Shown: positions 5,045 to 11,627 of the stretch, piece after piece
How the letters are laid out: each line of letters starts with the position of its first letter
Position numbering within the stretch: position 1 is the first letter of the stretch
NCBI GenBank assembly: GCA_013415595.1
Contig: JAAEEW010000080.1
Location: 1 to 11,901, forward strand
DNA: 11,901 bases
Origin: Methanosarcinales archaeon
GTDB lineage: Archaea > Halobacteriota > Methanosarcinia > Methanotrichales > Methanotrichaceae
Direction of reading: 5' to 3'
The notes under the pieces: model-generated
What the model saw: the letters and a program-made list of their open reading frames with translations, nothing else
The model's database searches: none
What the model was told of the DNA's origin: nothing
Position numbers and translations under genes: made by a program

Positions 5045-6406
5045 CTATTCGGGCGGAAGGGAAGAGATGCGGGAGATGTAGGACTGGATGTCGAACTTGG
5101 ATTTGATCCCTTTGTAGCTCATGTATCTTATCTTGCCGAAGATGTTGCGCTCGCCCCAGGCCCGATCGTGGACGCCGCCCACGCTCCAGGCCACCCCCAC
5201 GTAGCCGTTTGGGTCCCGGCCGTCCAGCTCGTAGCGGTCGTTCAGCCCAATCGCCGTCTTCTGGGCCACCTCCGGAGATTCCGACCATTCCAGGATCTTC
5301 TTGCACCAGTACATCCTCAGATAGCCGTGCATCTTTCCCCGGCGGACCATCTCCATCTGAGCGGCATTCCAGATGTCGTCGTGGGTTCGGGCCTCCTCCA
5401 GTTCCTGGCTGGTGTAGATGTACTCCCGGGCGTCGTCCCGGTGCTCGTCGAGAGTCTCCCTGGCCCAGGTCGGAAATCCCTGAAAGCCGTCGTAATGGGG
5501 ATTGTAGAAGCAGAAGTTGTCCGAGAGCTCCCTTCTGACGATCAGCTCCTCCAGGAAGGCCGCCCTTGACTCCGGCCTGGCCCGGGAGCGCTGCACCTCC
5601 AATGCCACCCGCTGGGCAGAGAGCTGGCCGAAGTGCAGGTAGGGGGAGAGGTTGGACTGGCCGTCCACAGAAGGATCGTTCCTGGCCTCGGGATAGCTGT
5701 CCAGCCGGTTATTCACGAAGTCCTGCAGGCAGCTCCAGGCAGCGTCCTCCCCCGGGGAGAGCCAGCGGACCGGTGGGACACGGCCTTCGGATTCCAGCAA
5801 ACGCCGAGCCCCGTCCCAATCGTTTCCGCCACCGCCGGCCCCTTCCTCACCGGTCCGGGGGTGCCTCTCCAGGGCGGGGAAGTCCTCCAGATACTCCGCC
5901 AGGGCTCTGCCGATCTTGGGGCGGATGGTGTAGGCGGCGTACTCCTGCTTGGGCGAGGCCTGCCAGCAGGGAACGATGTTATGGGCGTCCACCTCGTAGA
6001 AGGGAATGGTGGTCTTGCGGGCCACGGCCGCCTTCCAGGACCTCTTCTCCCGCAGGGGATCGAAATCCGTAACCAGGACTCCTGCGCCCTCCTCCATCAG
6101 GAAGTCCGGCACCACCTCGGCCGGCTTGCCGGACAGAAGATGAAAGGGGATGTTCAGCTCCTGCAGCTGCCGCTCCACCAGGGAGAGCCCGGAGAGCATG
6201 AAGGAGTACTGCCTCCAGGTGGCCCCCAGGAAGCGGAGGGCCAGGGAAAAGATCACCGCCAGGGGGACCGCCCGCTTCAGGGCCACAGACTGGGCATAGA
6301 TCAGGGCCCAGTTGTCCCGGACCCTCTGGTCCCTGCTCATCCAGTAGATCACCGGACCGGCCTTCGCCGATCCCTCTCGCAGGACCTTGACTCTCTTCAG
6401 GTTCAT
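5045..6406 (-). CDS. phrB: Class II CPD photolyase (deoxyribodipyrimidine photolyase)
   Basis: Uses blue light and reduced FAD to split cyclobutane pyrimidine dimers in DNA. The 453-residue protein has the antenna-binding Rossmann domain (about 15-150, VIYWMSRDQRVRDNWAL) and the FAD domain (about 220-450). Class II hallmarks are clear: HFGQLSAQRVAL, EELIVRRELSDNFCFYNP, and GVHDRAWGERNIFGKIRYMSYKG near 411-433. W346, W367 and W374 have exactly the spacing of the M. mazei electron-transfer tryptophans W360, W381 and W388, and N389 corresponds to its flavin-contacting N403. The M. mazei enzyme binds 8-HDF; methanogens make this as an F420 precursor, so the same antenna is likely. The ATG at 6406 has AGAGGAG about nine bases upstream and follows the other photolyase gene by 22 bases: one operon. 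A Gly-rich insert at 187-195 looks like a flexible loop. Confidence 0.95.
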   Translation of the reverse strand: MNLKRVKVLREGSAKAGPVIYWMSRDQRVRDNWALIYAQSVALKRAVPLAVIFSLALRFLGATWRQYSFMLSGLSLVERQLQELNIPFHLLSGKPAEVVPDFLMEEGAGVLVTDFDPLREKRSWKAAVARKTTIPFYEVDAHNIVPCWQASPKQEYAAYTIRPKIGRALAEYLEDFPALERHPRTGEEGAGGGGNDWDGARRLLESEGRVPPVRWLSPGEDAAWSCLQDFVNNRLDSYPEARNDPSVDGQSNLSPYLHFGQLSAQRVALEVQRSRARPESRAAFLEELIVRRELSDNFCFYNPHYDGFQGFPTWARETLDEHRDDAREYIYTSQELEEARTHDDIWNAAQMEMVRRGKMHGYLRMYWCKKILEWSESPEVAQKTAIGLNDRYELDGRDPNGYVGVAWSVGGVHDRAWGERNIFGKIRYMSYKGIKSKFDIQSYISRISSLPPE

Positions 6407-6428
6407 GGTTCAGGCTCCTCTCTCTTCC

Positions 6429-8039
6429 TCATGGCCGGCCAGGCTCATCAGCTATGCCCATCGCCTCTATCCCATTCATCTTCTGCGGCCTCATTTCGGC
6501 GTCCTCATTTCCGCCGCCCTTCGGCGCTTTGACCTCCAGCCGACCGGCCGGCGCCTGCAAATGCAGCTTTTGCAGGAAGTCCTGGGCCAACGACAGGTGC
6601 CCCTGCAGCCGCTCCTGGCTCATGCCCTTCAAATGGGCCCCCACAAAACGGATGCGAGGGCTGGTGGTGAAGAAATCCCGGTGAAGGTGGACAAACCGCC
6701 AGAAGAGCGCGTCCCAGACCGAACTCCAGGAGCCCTTGCCGAAGTTGCTCATCTTGCGCAGGTAGCTGGAGGAGCTGATGTAGGGCTTGGTGGACATCAG
6801 GCCCCCGTCTGCAAACTGGCTCATGCCGTAGACGTTGGGGACCATCACCCAGTCGTAGGAGTCGATGAACATCTCCATGAACCAGCGGTAGACCCAGTCC
6901 GGGTGCACTTCGCACAGGAGGAGGAAGTTTCCAAGCACCATCAGCCTCTCGATGTGGTGGGCGTAGGCGTTCTGATTGACCCGGGCGATTGCCGCGTCCA
7001 GGGGCTCCAGGCCGGTGTCCCCCCTGTAGAAGGCCCCCGGAAGCTGGTTGTTGTTTCCCCAGAAGTTGGAGGAACGTTCCCTCTCTCCAACCAGGACGTA
7101 GACCGCCCGCATGAACTCCCTCCAGCCGATGATCTGGCGGAGGAATCCCTCCAGGGAGTTGAGGGGAACAGGGTGGTCCCTGGAGTATTCCAGGGCCGTC
7201 TGCACCACCTGGGCAGGCGTCAGCAGGCCGGTGTTGAGGAGGGGGGAGAGCAAGGAGTGGAAGAGGAAGGGCTCCTCCCTGGAGATGGCATCCTCGTAGC
7301 TGCCGAAATGGCGGAGACGGTGGCCAAGGAAGTCCTGCAGCCAGACTGAGGCTTCCTCATGGCTCACCGGATAAAAGAAGCCCTTCGTGGAGCCGGGGTG
7401 GTGGGGGAACCTCTGTTCCACGTAGCTTTTGGCCTCCTCGATATGCGCGCCATTTGCCGGGGGCGGGAGCCGGGGAACGGACAGCTCCCGGGGGAGGGGC
7501 TTTCGGTTCTCCCGGTCGAAGGTCCACGATCCGCCGGCGGGCTTCCCGTCCTCCAGGAGCAGGCCCAGCCTCTTTCGCTGGGCGATGTAAAAGCCGGTCT
7601 GATTCAGCCTCTTCTGCCCCTTCAGAAGCAGCCGGAACCAGGAGGGCGGGGAGAGGAAGGAGGGGGTGTCCAGCATCAGCACCTCCATGCCGGCGGACTT
7701 TGCGTGGTGGCGCAGCCTCCTCTCCAGGAAATGGTCCACCGGATCGGCAAGGAGCATCCGGTCCACGCCGCCTTCGTACAGCGTCTGGAAGAGGTAAGCC
7801 ATCTCCGGGTCGCTCACATAATCGACGTAGTGGACGGAAAATCCCCGGGATAGCAGAAGGTCCTGGTAGGCCTTCATGCTGGCCCGGTGCAGCAGCAGCT
7901 TTTTCTTGTGGAAATTGATCCGGCGATCGCGGTCGGAGAAGAATAGCTGGTCCTCCACCAGGTAGACCGGCCTTCCCGGGGCCAGGGCTGGATGGTCCAA
8001 GAAGAGCTGATGGGGAAAGATCACTGCCGCCTGGGACAT
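6429..8039 (-). CDS. Photolyase/cryptochrome of the FeS-BCP (PhrB/CryB, DPRP) family lacking the Fe-S cysteines
   Basis: Homologue of prokaryotic (6-4) photolyases; likely light-driven repair of (6-4) photoproducts, or a photoreceptor role. The 536-residue protein has the N-terminal DPRP domain (1-180) and the helical FAD domain (about 225-495): GWREFMRAVY (305-314), NAYAHHIERLMVLGNF (357-372), DWVMVPNVYGMSQFADGG (396-413), KPYISSSSY. The His pair H361-H362 matches the active-site histidines of Agrobacterium PhrB. The four [4Fe-4S] cysteines of PhrB (350, 438, 441, 454) correspond here to P346, G434, S437 and Ser/Val at 440-441, with about ten residues deleted between the last two. The only cysteine in the protein is C376, so no such cluster can form. 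The last 40 residues are an unconserved tail. The ATG at 8039 has a TATA-like box at 8058-8070, so the message may be nearly leaderless. It is the first gene of the operon with the class II photolyase. Confidence 0.88.
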   Translation of the reverse strand: MSQAAVIFPHQLFLDHPALAPGRPVYLVEDQLFFSDRDRRINFHKKKLLLHRASMKAYQDLLLSRGFSVHYVDYVSDPEMAYLFQTLYEGGVDRMLLADPVDHFLERRLRHHAKSAGMEVLMLDTPSFLSPPSWFRLLLKGQKRLNQTGFYIAQRKRLGLLLEDGKPAGGSWTFDRENRKPLPRELSVPRLPPPANGAHIEEAKSYVEQRFPHHPGSTKGFFYPVSHEEASVWLQDFLGHRLRHFGSYEDAISREEPFLFHSLLSPLLNTGLLTPAQVVQTALEYSRDHPVPLNSLEGFLRQIIGWREFMRAVYVLVGERERSSNFWGNNNQLPGAFYRGDTGLEPLDAAIARVNQNAYAHHIERLMVLGNFLLLCEVHPDWVYRWFMEMFIDSYDWVMVPNVYGMSQFADGGLMSTKPYISSSSYLRKMSNFGKGSWSSVWDALFWRFVHLHRDFFTTSPRIRFVGAHLKGMSQERLQGHLSLAQDFLQKLHLQAPAGRLEVKAPKGGGNEDAEMRPQKMNGIEAMGIADEPGRP

Positions 8040-8057
8040 CCTTCAATAAATTAATGA

Positions 8058-8070
8058 CTTAAACTATAGA
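8058..8070 (-). promoter_or_regulatory. TATA-like promoter of the photolyase operon
   Basis: On the minus strand the sequence reads TCTATAGTTTAAG, 19-31 bases before the ATG at 8039, inside an A/T-rich patch (8041-8072). The distance suggests a start site at or very near the ATG. A weak GAAGG abuts the ATG. Confidence 0.45.
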
Positions 8071-8239
8071 AACGTTTGCCGCACAGGGTGGCCTGGCCAG
8101 GGGAAAGTAGAGGAGAAGGGGATGAGGACATCTCCGCCGCATCTGCAGAGGGCCACGGGGCTGACCGGGCCCTGCCAGCCGTCTATCGACCTGGAAAAGG
8201 ACGCCGGCATGGAGGGAGGCGGACCTGGACCCGGGAACT

Positions 8240-8285
8240 GGCCAGCAGTTAGCCGGCAGTTATTATCACTATTACTATGCTGGCC
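8240..8285. repeat. 8-bp inverted repeat enclosing the second run of six stop codons
   Basis: GGCCAGCA (8240-8247) is exactly complementary to TGCTGGCC (8278-8285). The 30-base interval, read on the minus strand, contains TAG TAA TAG TGA TAA TAA (8277-8260), matching the sequence at 682-699 at 16 of 18 positions. It lies about 60 bases after the methyltransferase stop codon and could form a stem-loop at the end of that transcript. The locus at 682 lacks these arms. Confidence 0.6.
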
Positions 8286-8344
8286 GTTTCATGCGCCCCC
8301 CAGGGGCCCGCCCGTTACCCTGCCGTCAGGATGGTCGATGCGGC

Positions 8345-9151
8345 TTACTCCTTGATCCCCACTCCTTTGAAGAAGGTATAGCAGAAGGTCCCCTCCGGAG
8401 GCCGGGCGGTCAGGTGCAGGTCCCGTATTCCCTGCTCCCAGGAGGCCCGGTCCATCATCCCCGCCTCCAGGGCCTGGCCCTCCACCCCCTCCACCATGGG
8501 AATTATGGTCCGGCGAACGAATCCCTCCATGAAGTGGGGGCGGCTGGCGTCGCTGTAGACCATCCGGGGAGAGACTGCTACATCCTTCAGGCCGGCAGCG
8601 GCCATCAGGGGGTAGAGCCTCCTGCCGATCAGAGAGTCGCCCTTCATGCCCGCCTGGACCTGGACCAGACAGTCCCAGGCCCCCAACGCCTCCCTGCTCC
8701 GGGGGTGAAAGAAGCAGGAGCCGTGATCGCCCTCGATGCAGGTCATGGTGCCTCCGGGCTTCAGCAGGCCCATGAGGCTTTTCAGGGCGGCTCCCGGGTC
8801 CGGGAGGTGCTCCAGGACGAAGCACAGGAAGACGTGGTCATAGCTCTCCGGCGAAAAGGGCAGGTGGAAGATGTCCGCCTGCAGAAAATGGTCTGCCCGG
8901 GACTTTATGGACCTCAAAGACCTCCTGGCCGATAGAAGGGACTGACGGGAGATGTCCATGGAGACCAGCCGGGCCCCGGGAGAGCTCCTGGCCAGAATGG
9001 CGGTCTGGGCGCCGATGCCGCAGCCGGCCTCCAGCACCAGGCTTTCCGGGGGATAGCAGGTGTCGTGGTGCAGGAGATCGGCCAGGGTGCTGGCCTGGTC
9101 CTGCAGCCTCTCTGACTCTCGATCAGAATAACCGTGGACGTAAGCGGACGT
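8345..9151 (-). CDS. SAM-dependent class I methyltransferase (methyltransferase type 11) with ACG at the expected start
   Basis: Transfers a methyl group from S-adenosylmethionine; the acceptor is unknown. The Rossmann core shows motif I LVLEAGCGIGAQT (38-50), the acidic residue D66 after strand 2 (SMDIS), D93, and VLEHLPDP (112-119) with LLKPGG. The family's N-terminal stretch YVHGYSDRESERLQDQASTLADLLHHD (4-30) is intact in frame, but between stop codons TGA-TAG (9160-9155) and motif I there is no ATG, GTG or TTG before GTG 9037, which would delete 38 conserved residues. An ACG at 9151-9149 lies where ATG is expected, six bases after GGTGGTGA (9165-9158), a near-perfect Shine-Dalgarno. Either ACG is used, or the start codon was lost by one transition, or the base is a sequencing error. 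A TATA-like box lies at 9202-9214. Function as a methyltransferase is firm; expression is uncertain. Confidence 0.75.
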   Translation of the reverse strand, partial: TSAYVHGYSDRESERLQDQASTLADLLHHDTCYPPESLVLEAGCGIGAQTAILARSSPGARLVSMDISRQSLLSARRSLRSIKSRADHFLQADIFHLPFSPESYDHVFLCFVLEHLPDPGAALKSLMGLLKPGGTMTCIEGDHGSCFFHPRSREALGAWDCLVQVQAGMKGDSLIGRRLYPLMAAAGLKDVAVSPRMVYSDASRPHFMEGFVRRTIIPMVEGVEGQALEAGMMDRASWEQGIRDLHLTARPPEGTFCYTFFKGVGIKE

Positions 9152-9157
9152 GATCTA

Positions 9158-9165
9158 TCACCACC
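9158..9165 (-). promoter_or_regulatory. Shine-Dalgarno that fixes the methyltransferase start
   Basis: GGTGGTGA on the minus strand differs at one position from GGAGGTGA, the complement of the archaeal 16S 3' end. The six-base gap to ACG (9151-9149) is ideal, whereas the next usable codon, GTG 9037, has no such site. This argues that translation was designed to begin at 9151. Confidence 0.6.
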
Positions 9166-9201
9166 TTTCCCAAATGGCAGAGATGGAAACGTACTCACTG
9201 C

Positions 9202-9214
9202 TCTTAAATTATGG
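9202..9214 (-). promoter_or_regulatory. TATA-like promoter of the methyltransferase gene
   Basis: CATAATTTAAGAG on the minus strand, about 50-60 bases before the ACG codon, is a reasonable box A. It would give a leader of about 30 bases carrying the Shine-Dalgarno. Confidence 0.45.
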
Positions 9215-9269
9215 CCTCAAATGGCTTACCGTCAGGGGACGACCACGTCTCCGGCAGGAGAATTTGGCC

Positions 9270-9310
9270 AGAAGATAAAATAGATAATATTTATAAAAGT
9301 TGTTTTAAGA
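9270..9310 (-). terminator. T-rich terminator region after the MTH865-like gene
   Basis: Read on the minus strand, the sequence after the stop at 9328 has a GGCCGGCC-type palindrome (near 9319-9326) and then a long A/T-rich stretch with several T-runs (TTTTATAAATATT, TATTTTATC). Such T-rich tracts terminate archaeal RNA polymerase. The same A/T-rich block could act in other ways, so this is tentative. Confidence 0.4.
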
Positions 9311-9327
9311 GAGGGGCGAGGCCGGCC

Positions 9328-9567
9328 TTACAGCCCGGCCCGCTCAACTATGGTGTCTGCTACCTGCTCGGCGCTCAGGAAGGGGAAGTCGCTGGCGGTC
9401 AACACCTTTCCAGCGTCTGCGGCCTTAAGCACCACTCCCCCTGCCCGGCAGGTGGTCTCCGCTCCCTGGGGCATGGCTCCCAGAAGCTCCTCCGGAGTCT
9501 TGATAGGGAACTTGGCTTCCGACAGGGCTCCCACGATCTGTGCACGAATCTCTTCTTTGACGCTCAT
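9328..9567 (-). CDS. MTH865-like family protein
   Basis: A 79-residue protein of the small MTH865 family (PF07747), known from the structure of the Methanothermobacter protein as an all-helical, EF-hand-like fold; the cellular role is unknown. The sequence is close to family consensus: EEIRAQIVGAL (5-15), KFPIKTPEELLGAMPQGAETTC (19-40) and TASDFPFLSAEQVADTIVERAGL (57-79). One cysteine (C40) is present in the conserved TTC. The ATG at 9567 is preceded by GAGGTGA at a good distance, and a TATA box lies at 9604-9616. It is divergent from the winged-helix regulator gene, sharing a 149-base promoter region, which suggests shared control. Confidence 0.9.
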   Translation of the reverse strand: MSVKEEIRAQIVGALSEAKFPIKTPEELLGAMPQGAETTCRAGGVVLKAADAGKVLTASDFPFLSAEQVADTIVERAGL

Positions 9568-9603
9568 TTTAATTCACCTCTGGACCCTATGTTGGTTGGT
9601 TAA

Positions 9604-9616
9604 GGATATATACTTA
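9604..9616 (-). promoter_or_regulatory. TATA-box promoter of the MTH865-like gene
   Basis: On the minus strand the sequence reads TAAGTATATATCC, a good archaeal box A. It sits 37-49 bases before the ATG, leaving a leader of about 20 bases with GAGGTGA in it. Confidence 0.6.
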
Positions 9617-9621
9617 AGCGT

Positions 9622-9650
9622 TACTAAAATGTACCAGAGGCATTTTGATA
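9622..9650. promoter_or_regulatory. Inverted repeat between divergent promoters, candidate operator
   Basis: AAAATG (9626-9631) and CATTTT (9641-9646) are exact inverted arms separated by nine bases. The arms extend imperfectly to ten bases each (TACTAAAATG and CATTTTGATA). The element lies between the box A of the MTH865-like gene and that of the winged-helix regulator, directly upstream of the former. It could bind the regulator itself; that is inference. Confidence 0.4.
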
Positions 9651-9683
9651 CACTAATCTAACCTTGAAGGGTAGAGTAGAAAC

Positions 9684-9691
9684 CTTTTTAA
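9684..9691 (+). promoter_or_regulatory. TATA-box promoter of the winged-helix regulator
   Basis: CTTTTTAA, preceded by purine-rich GTAGAAAC (BRE-like), lies 26-33 bases before the ATG at 9717. With no Shine-Dalgarno before that ATG, the spacing fits a leaderless transcript starting at or close to the start codon. Confidence 0.5.
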
Positions 9692-9716
9692 CCGAAAGCC
9701 GCACCCATTCTCTATC

Positions 9717-10523
9717 ATGGAATATAGAGGAGAGGAACTGCAGCGCGAGGTTCAGGATATCAAGACCAAGATCGACGAGCTGCATAGCGACCTCAAACGG
9801 TTCATGGAGCGCTCCAACCAGCTGCACGTGGATTCCATGCTGGCGGACATGCGAGGGGGCCTTTGCGACGTCCTGGTAAAGCATGTCAACTCCGAGGCCA
9901 GCGCCGGCCTCCAGGCCCGGATGGTTCAGGATTGCCACATGAGGAAGACCTGCCAGTCGCTGTTCAGCGAGCTACTGCAGCGCAACGCCAGCCTCCTGAA
10001 AGAAGACCGGGCCTCTTTGCAGCTCGTAAACGGTGACCGGTCAGCCCTGAAGGACATGCGAAAAAAGGCACCATATCCTCAGTGCGATCAGTGCTTCGCC
10101 GAGGCGGAGAGCCTTCTGGGAAAACAGGTAGAGCTGATGCGCTCCCTGAGGATTTATGAGGACGACAGAGGAAAAGAGCATGACCTCTCCCTCCTGCCAG
10201 AGGAGGCGGTGGTGAGAGAGCTCCTCGATCCCATGAACAACCGCCAGAGGCTTCAGATCATGAAATCGCTGGCCGGCGAGACGAAGACCTTCTCCGGCCT
10301 GGCCGAGCTGACCGGTCTGCGAGGGGGCAATCTGCTCTTCCATCTGACCAAGCTGCAGGATATGGGGATGATAATGCAGCGCCACGAGCGGGGAGACTAC
10401 ATGATAACCGAGAAGGGCTTTCAGGCTCTGAAGGGCGTGGCCGGGGTTTACTGGACGCTGACCGGAGAGGGGGCTGCAGCTGAGGCCGACATGCAGACGA
10501 AAGAAGAAGGAGATGATGAATAA
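9717..10523 (+). CDS. Winged-helix transcriptional regulator with N-terminal coiled coil and cysteine pairs
   Basis: A 268-residue DNA-binding protein, likely a local regulator. Residues 1-36 form a heptad-rich coiled coil (EELQREVQDIKTKIDELHSDLKRF). A helical middle domain (40-165) carries five cysteines: C50, C73-x5-C79 and C123-x2-C126. These could bind a metal or act as a redox switch. The C-terminal part (about 165-245) is an ArsR-like winged helix: LLDPMNNRQRLQIMKSL, TFSGLAELTGLRGGNLLFHLTKLQDMGMI with the recognition helix near 202-213, and the wing HERGDYMITEKG. The tail is acidic. I do not recognise a named family; the layout differs from Msr-type regulators, whose HTH is N-terminal. 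It is leaderless-like and divergent from the MTH865-like gene, so autoregulation and control of that gene are plausible. Confidence 0.82.
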   Translation: MEYRGEELQREVQDIKTKIDELHSDLKRFMERSNQLHVDSMLADMRGGLCDVLVKHVNSEASAGLQARMVQDCHMRKTCQSLFSELLQRNASLLKEDRASLQLVNGDRSALKDMRKKAPYPQCDQCFAEAESLLGKQVELMRSLRIYEDDRGKEHDLSLLPEEAVVRELLDPMNNRQRLQIMKSLAGETKTFSGLAELTGLRGGNLLFHLTKLQDMGMIMQRHERGDYMITEKGFQALKGVAGVYWTLTGEGAAAEADMQTKEEGDDE

Positions 10524-10759
10524 AAAAAATTGGCGGCACACACTCTCCACGTCACGGGCTCCTCCAGATCTGCCTGTATCTGAAAGCCGGCGGCACTGGT
10601 AACCGCCGAATCGCGCTCTCCAGGAGCGACCACCGTTCCCCAGCGTCTGCAAGTGATCGCTTTTCTGCACACTTGCCTTTTCACTGCAACCAGACAAAAA
10701 CCGCTTTGTGCAATCAGCCGAAATCACAGAAAAATAGACCCTATGTCAATTGAATATAC

Positions 10760-10777
10760 GCCTGTCAGAAGACAGGC
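10760..10777. other. Compact 7-bp hairpin with tetraloop
   Basis: GCCTGTC and GACAGGC are exact complements around the loop AGAA. It is followed by short self-complementary runs (GAGGCCTC, CTGCCTGGCAG, CAGCCTGGCTG) through 10807, giving a dense cluster of potential stems just upstream of the TATA-like site at 10828. Confidence 0.5.
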
Positions 10778-10827
10778 AACGGAGGCCTCTGCCTGGCAGC
10801 CTGGCTGAAAAGTTAAGCCTCATTTGG

Positions 10828-10839
10828 ATTTATAAAAGC
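10828..10839 (+). promoter_or_regulatory. Orphan TATA-like box
   Basis: ATTTATAAAAGC in GC-rich surroundings is close to the archaeal box A consensus. No plus-strand gene follows before 11113, so it might drive a non-coding RNA, or be used on the other strand, or not be used. Confidence 0.35.
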
Positions 10840-11113
10840 AATCTCTCGCTTCATCCCCCCGCCATTCGACCAGACCGACCTTCACCTCCATTAACATCAC
10901 TTTTCCGTTTGCAGCAAAGGCTGCCTGGTACAAAGCAGCCAGGCCCCCAGGACCTGGACGGCACGAGACAGCATGGACATGTCCCCAGAGATGGCTGCCA
11001 CCAGATCACAGTTCAGGGCTGCAACCAATCCCCTGTTCAGCCAAACAACATCACCAGCACCAGTGCCACCCGGTAGACCATGTTTTTTCCAGTTTTCAAG
11101 CCCAACCTTTATT

Positions 11114-11515
11114 CTATTTGGGAAGCAGGACGGAGTCTATCATGTGGCAGACTCCGTTGGAGACTGCTATGTCCGCCTGAATGACCCTGGCATCGTTTAT
11201 CTTCACGCCTTCCGTGGCATCCACGGCCAGGCTCCCACCCTGCAGGCTTTTCATTGTTTTCATCTTCATGACGTCCCTGGCCATGTGTTTGCCGGCGACG
11301 ACGTGGTAGGTCAGAACCGCGGTCAGCTTTTCCTTATCCTTCAGCAATTCGTCCGGGGTGGCCTCTGGCACCCTGGCAAAGGCAGCGTCATTGGGGGCGA
11401 AGACCGTGAAGGGCCCTTCGCCGCTCAACGTCTCCACCAGTCCGGCAGCCTTGACAGCAGTCACAAGAGTATTAAATTGTCCTGCTTCGATGGCCTCCTC
11501 TACAATGTTTTTCAA
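11114..11515 (-). CDS. Fasciclin (FAS1) domain protein
   Basis: A 133-residue protein consisting of one FAS1 domain, a fold used in cell adhesion and matrix contacts; the role in methanogens is unproven. The two conserved segments are clear: FTVFAPNDAAFARVP (36-50, H1) and VLTYHVVAGKHMARDV (67-82, with YH in the centre), and the family-typical end NGVCHMIDSVLLPK. There is no signal peptide or membrane segment, unlike many secreted FAS1 proteins, so location is uncertain. The start is TTG at 11515: CGGAGGTT (11522-11529) sits at the right distance, and the protein then opens MKNIVEEAIEAGQFNTLVTAVKAAGL, as homologues do. Upstream in-frame codons reach 11626 but lack family similarity. A TATA-like box is at 11557-11570. 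Confidence 0.88.
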   Translation of the reverse strand: MKNIVEEAIEAGQFNTLVTAVKAAGLVETLSGEGPFTVFAPNDAAFARVPEATPDELLKDKEKLTAVLTYHVVAGKHMARDVMKMKTMKSLQGGSLAVDATEGVKINDARVIQADIAVSNGVCHMIDSVLLPK

Positions 11516-11556
11516 AAATAAAACCTCCGTTTTTTTTGTATAAGGTTGACCTGAAA

Positions 11557-11570
11557 GATTATGTAATTTT
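11557..11570 (-). promoter_or_regulatory. TATA-like promoter of the fasciclin gene
   Basis: On the minus strand the sequence reads AAAATTACATAATC, placed about 42-55 bases before the TTG start, giving a leader of about 20 bases with a strong Shine-Dalgarno. A second candidate, CTTATAC, lies nearer at about 11539-11545. Confidence 0.45.
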
Positions 11571-11627
11571 CGGTAGTCTGGCCGGCACAGCAAATCTGGC
11601 CGTCCGGCCACTTGCCTCTTCACCACC

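Larger units (their letters stand above)
8040..8344. other. Intergenic region between methyltransferase and photolyase operon
   Basis: No gene is supported here. The plus-strand open frame over 8122-8355 is Pro/Gly-rich and resembles no family. The region holds the photolyase promoter at its left end and, at 8240-8285, an inverted repeat enclosing the second stop-codon run. The rest (8100-8235) is GC-rich with no recognisable structure. Confidence 0.5.
10524..11113. other. Intergenic region with several hairpins and a TATA-like box; no gene supported
   Basis: About 590 bases without a credible protein gene. Hairpins seen: CGGCGG/CCGCCG (10588-10608), CGCTC/GAGCG (about 10615-10629), GCCTGTC AGAA GACAGGC (10760-10777, perfect 7-bp stem with a tetraloop), and GGCTGC/GCAGCC overlapping CCTGG/CCAGG (10919-10943). 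A box ATTTATAAAAGC (10828-10839) would serve as a plus-strand promoter but has no gene downstream; read on the minus strand it is also TATA-like. Minus-strand ATG 11079 opens a 14-codon hydrophobic frame ending in TGA, while another frame of the same stretch stays open to about 10911; neither resembles a family. An unrecognised small RNA is possible. Confidence 0.45.

Noticed and set aside
5633..6532. Long plus-strand open frames opposite the photolyase genes
   Set aside because: They are antisense shadows caused by GC-rich codon use; the minus-strand products match photolyase families along their full length.
8122..8355. 77-codon plus-strand open frame in the intergenic region
   Set aside because: It is Pro/Gly-rich, lacks a family match, and runs into the 3' end of the methyltransferase gene on the other strand.
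10041..10727. 228-codon minus-strand open frame across the regulator gene's end
   Set aside because: It is antisense to the winged-helix gene, has no family similarity, and begins in DNA without a promoter or Shine-Dalgarno.
10750..11076. 108-codon plus-strand open frame
   Set aside because: The product is Pro/Gln/Arg-rich and low in hydrophobic core residues, and no ribosome-binding site precedes it.
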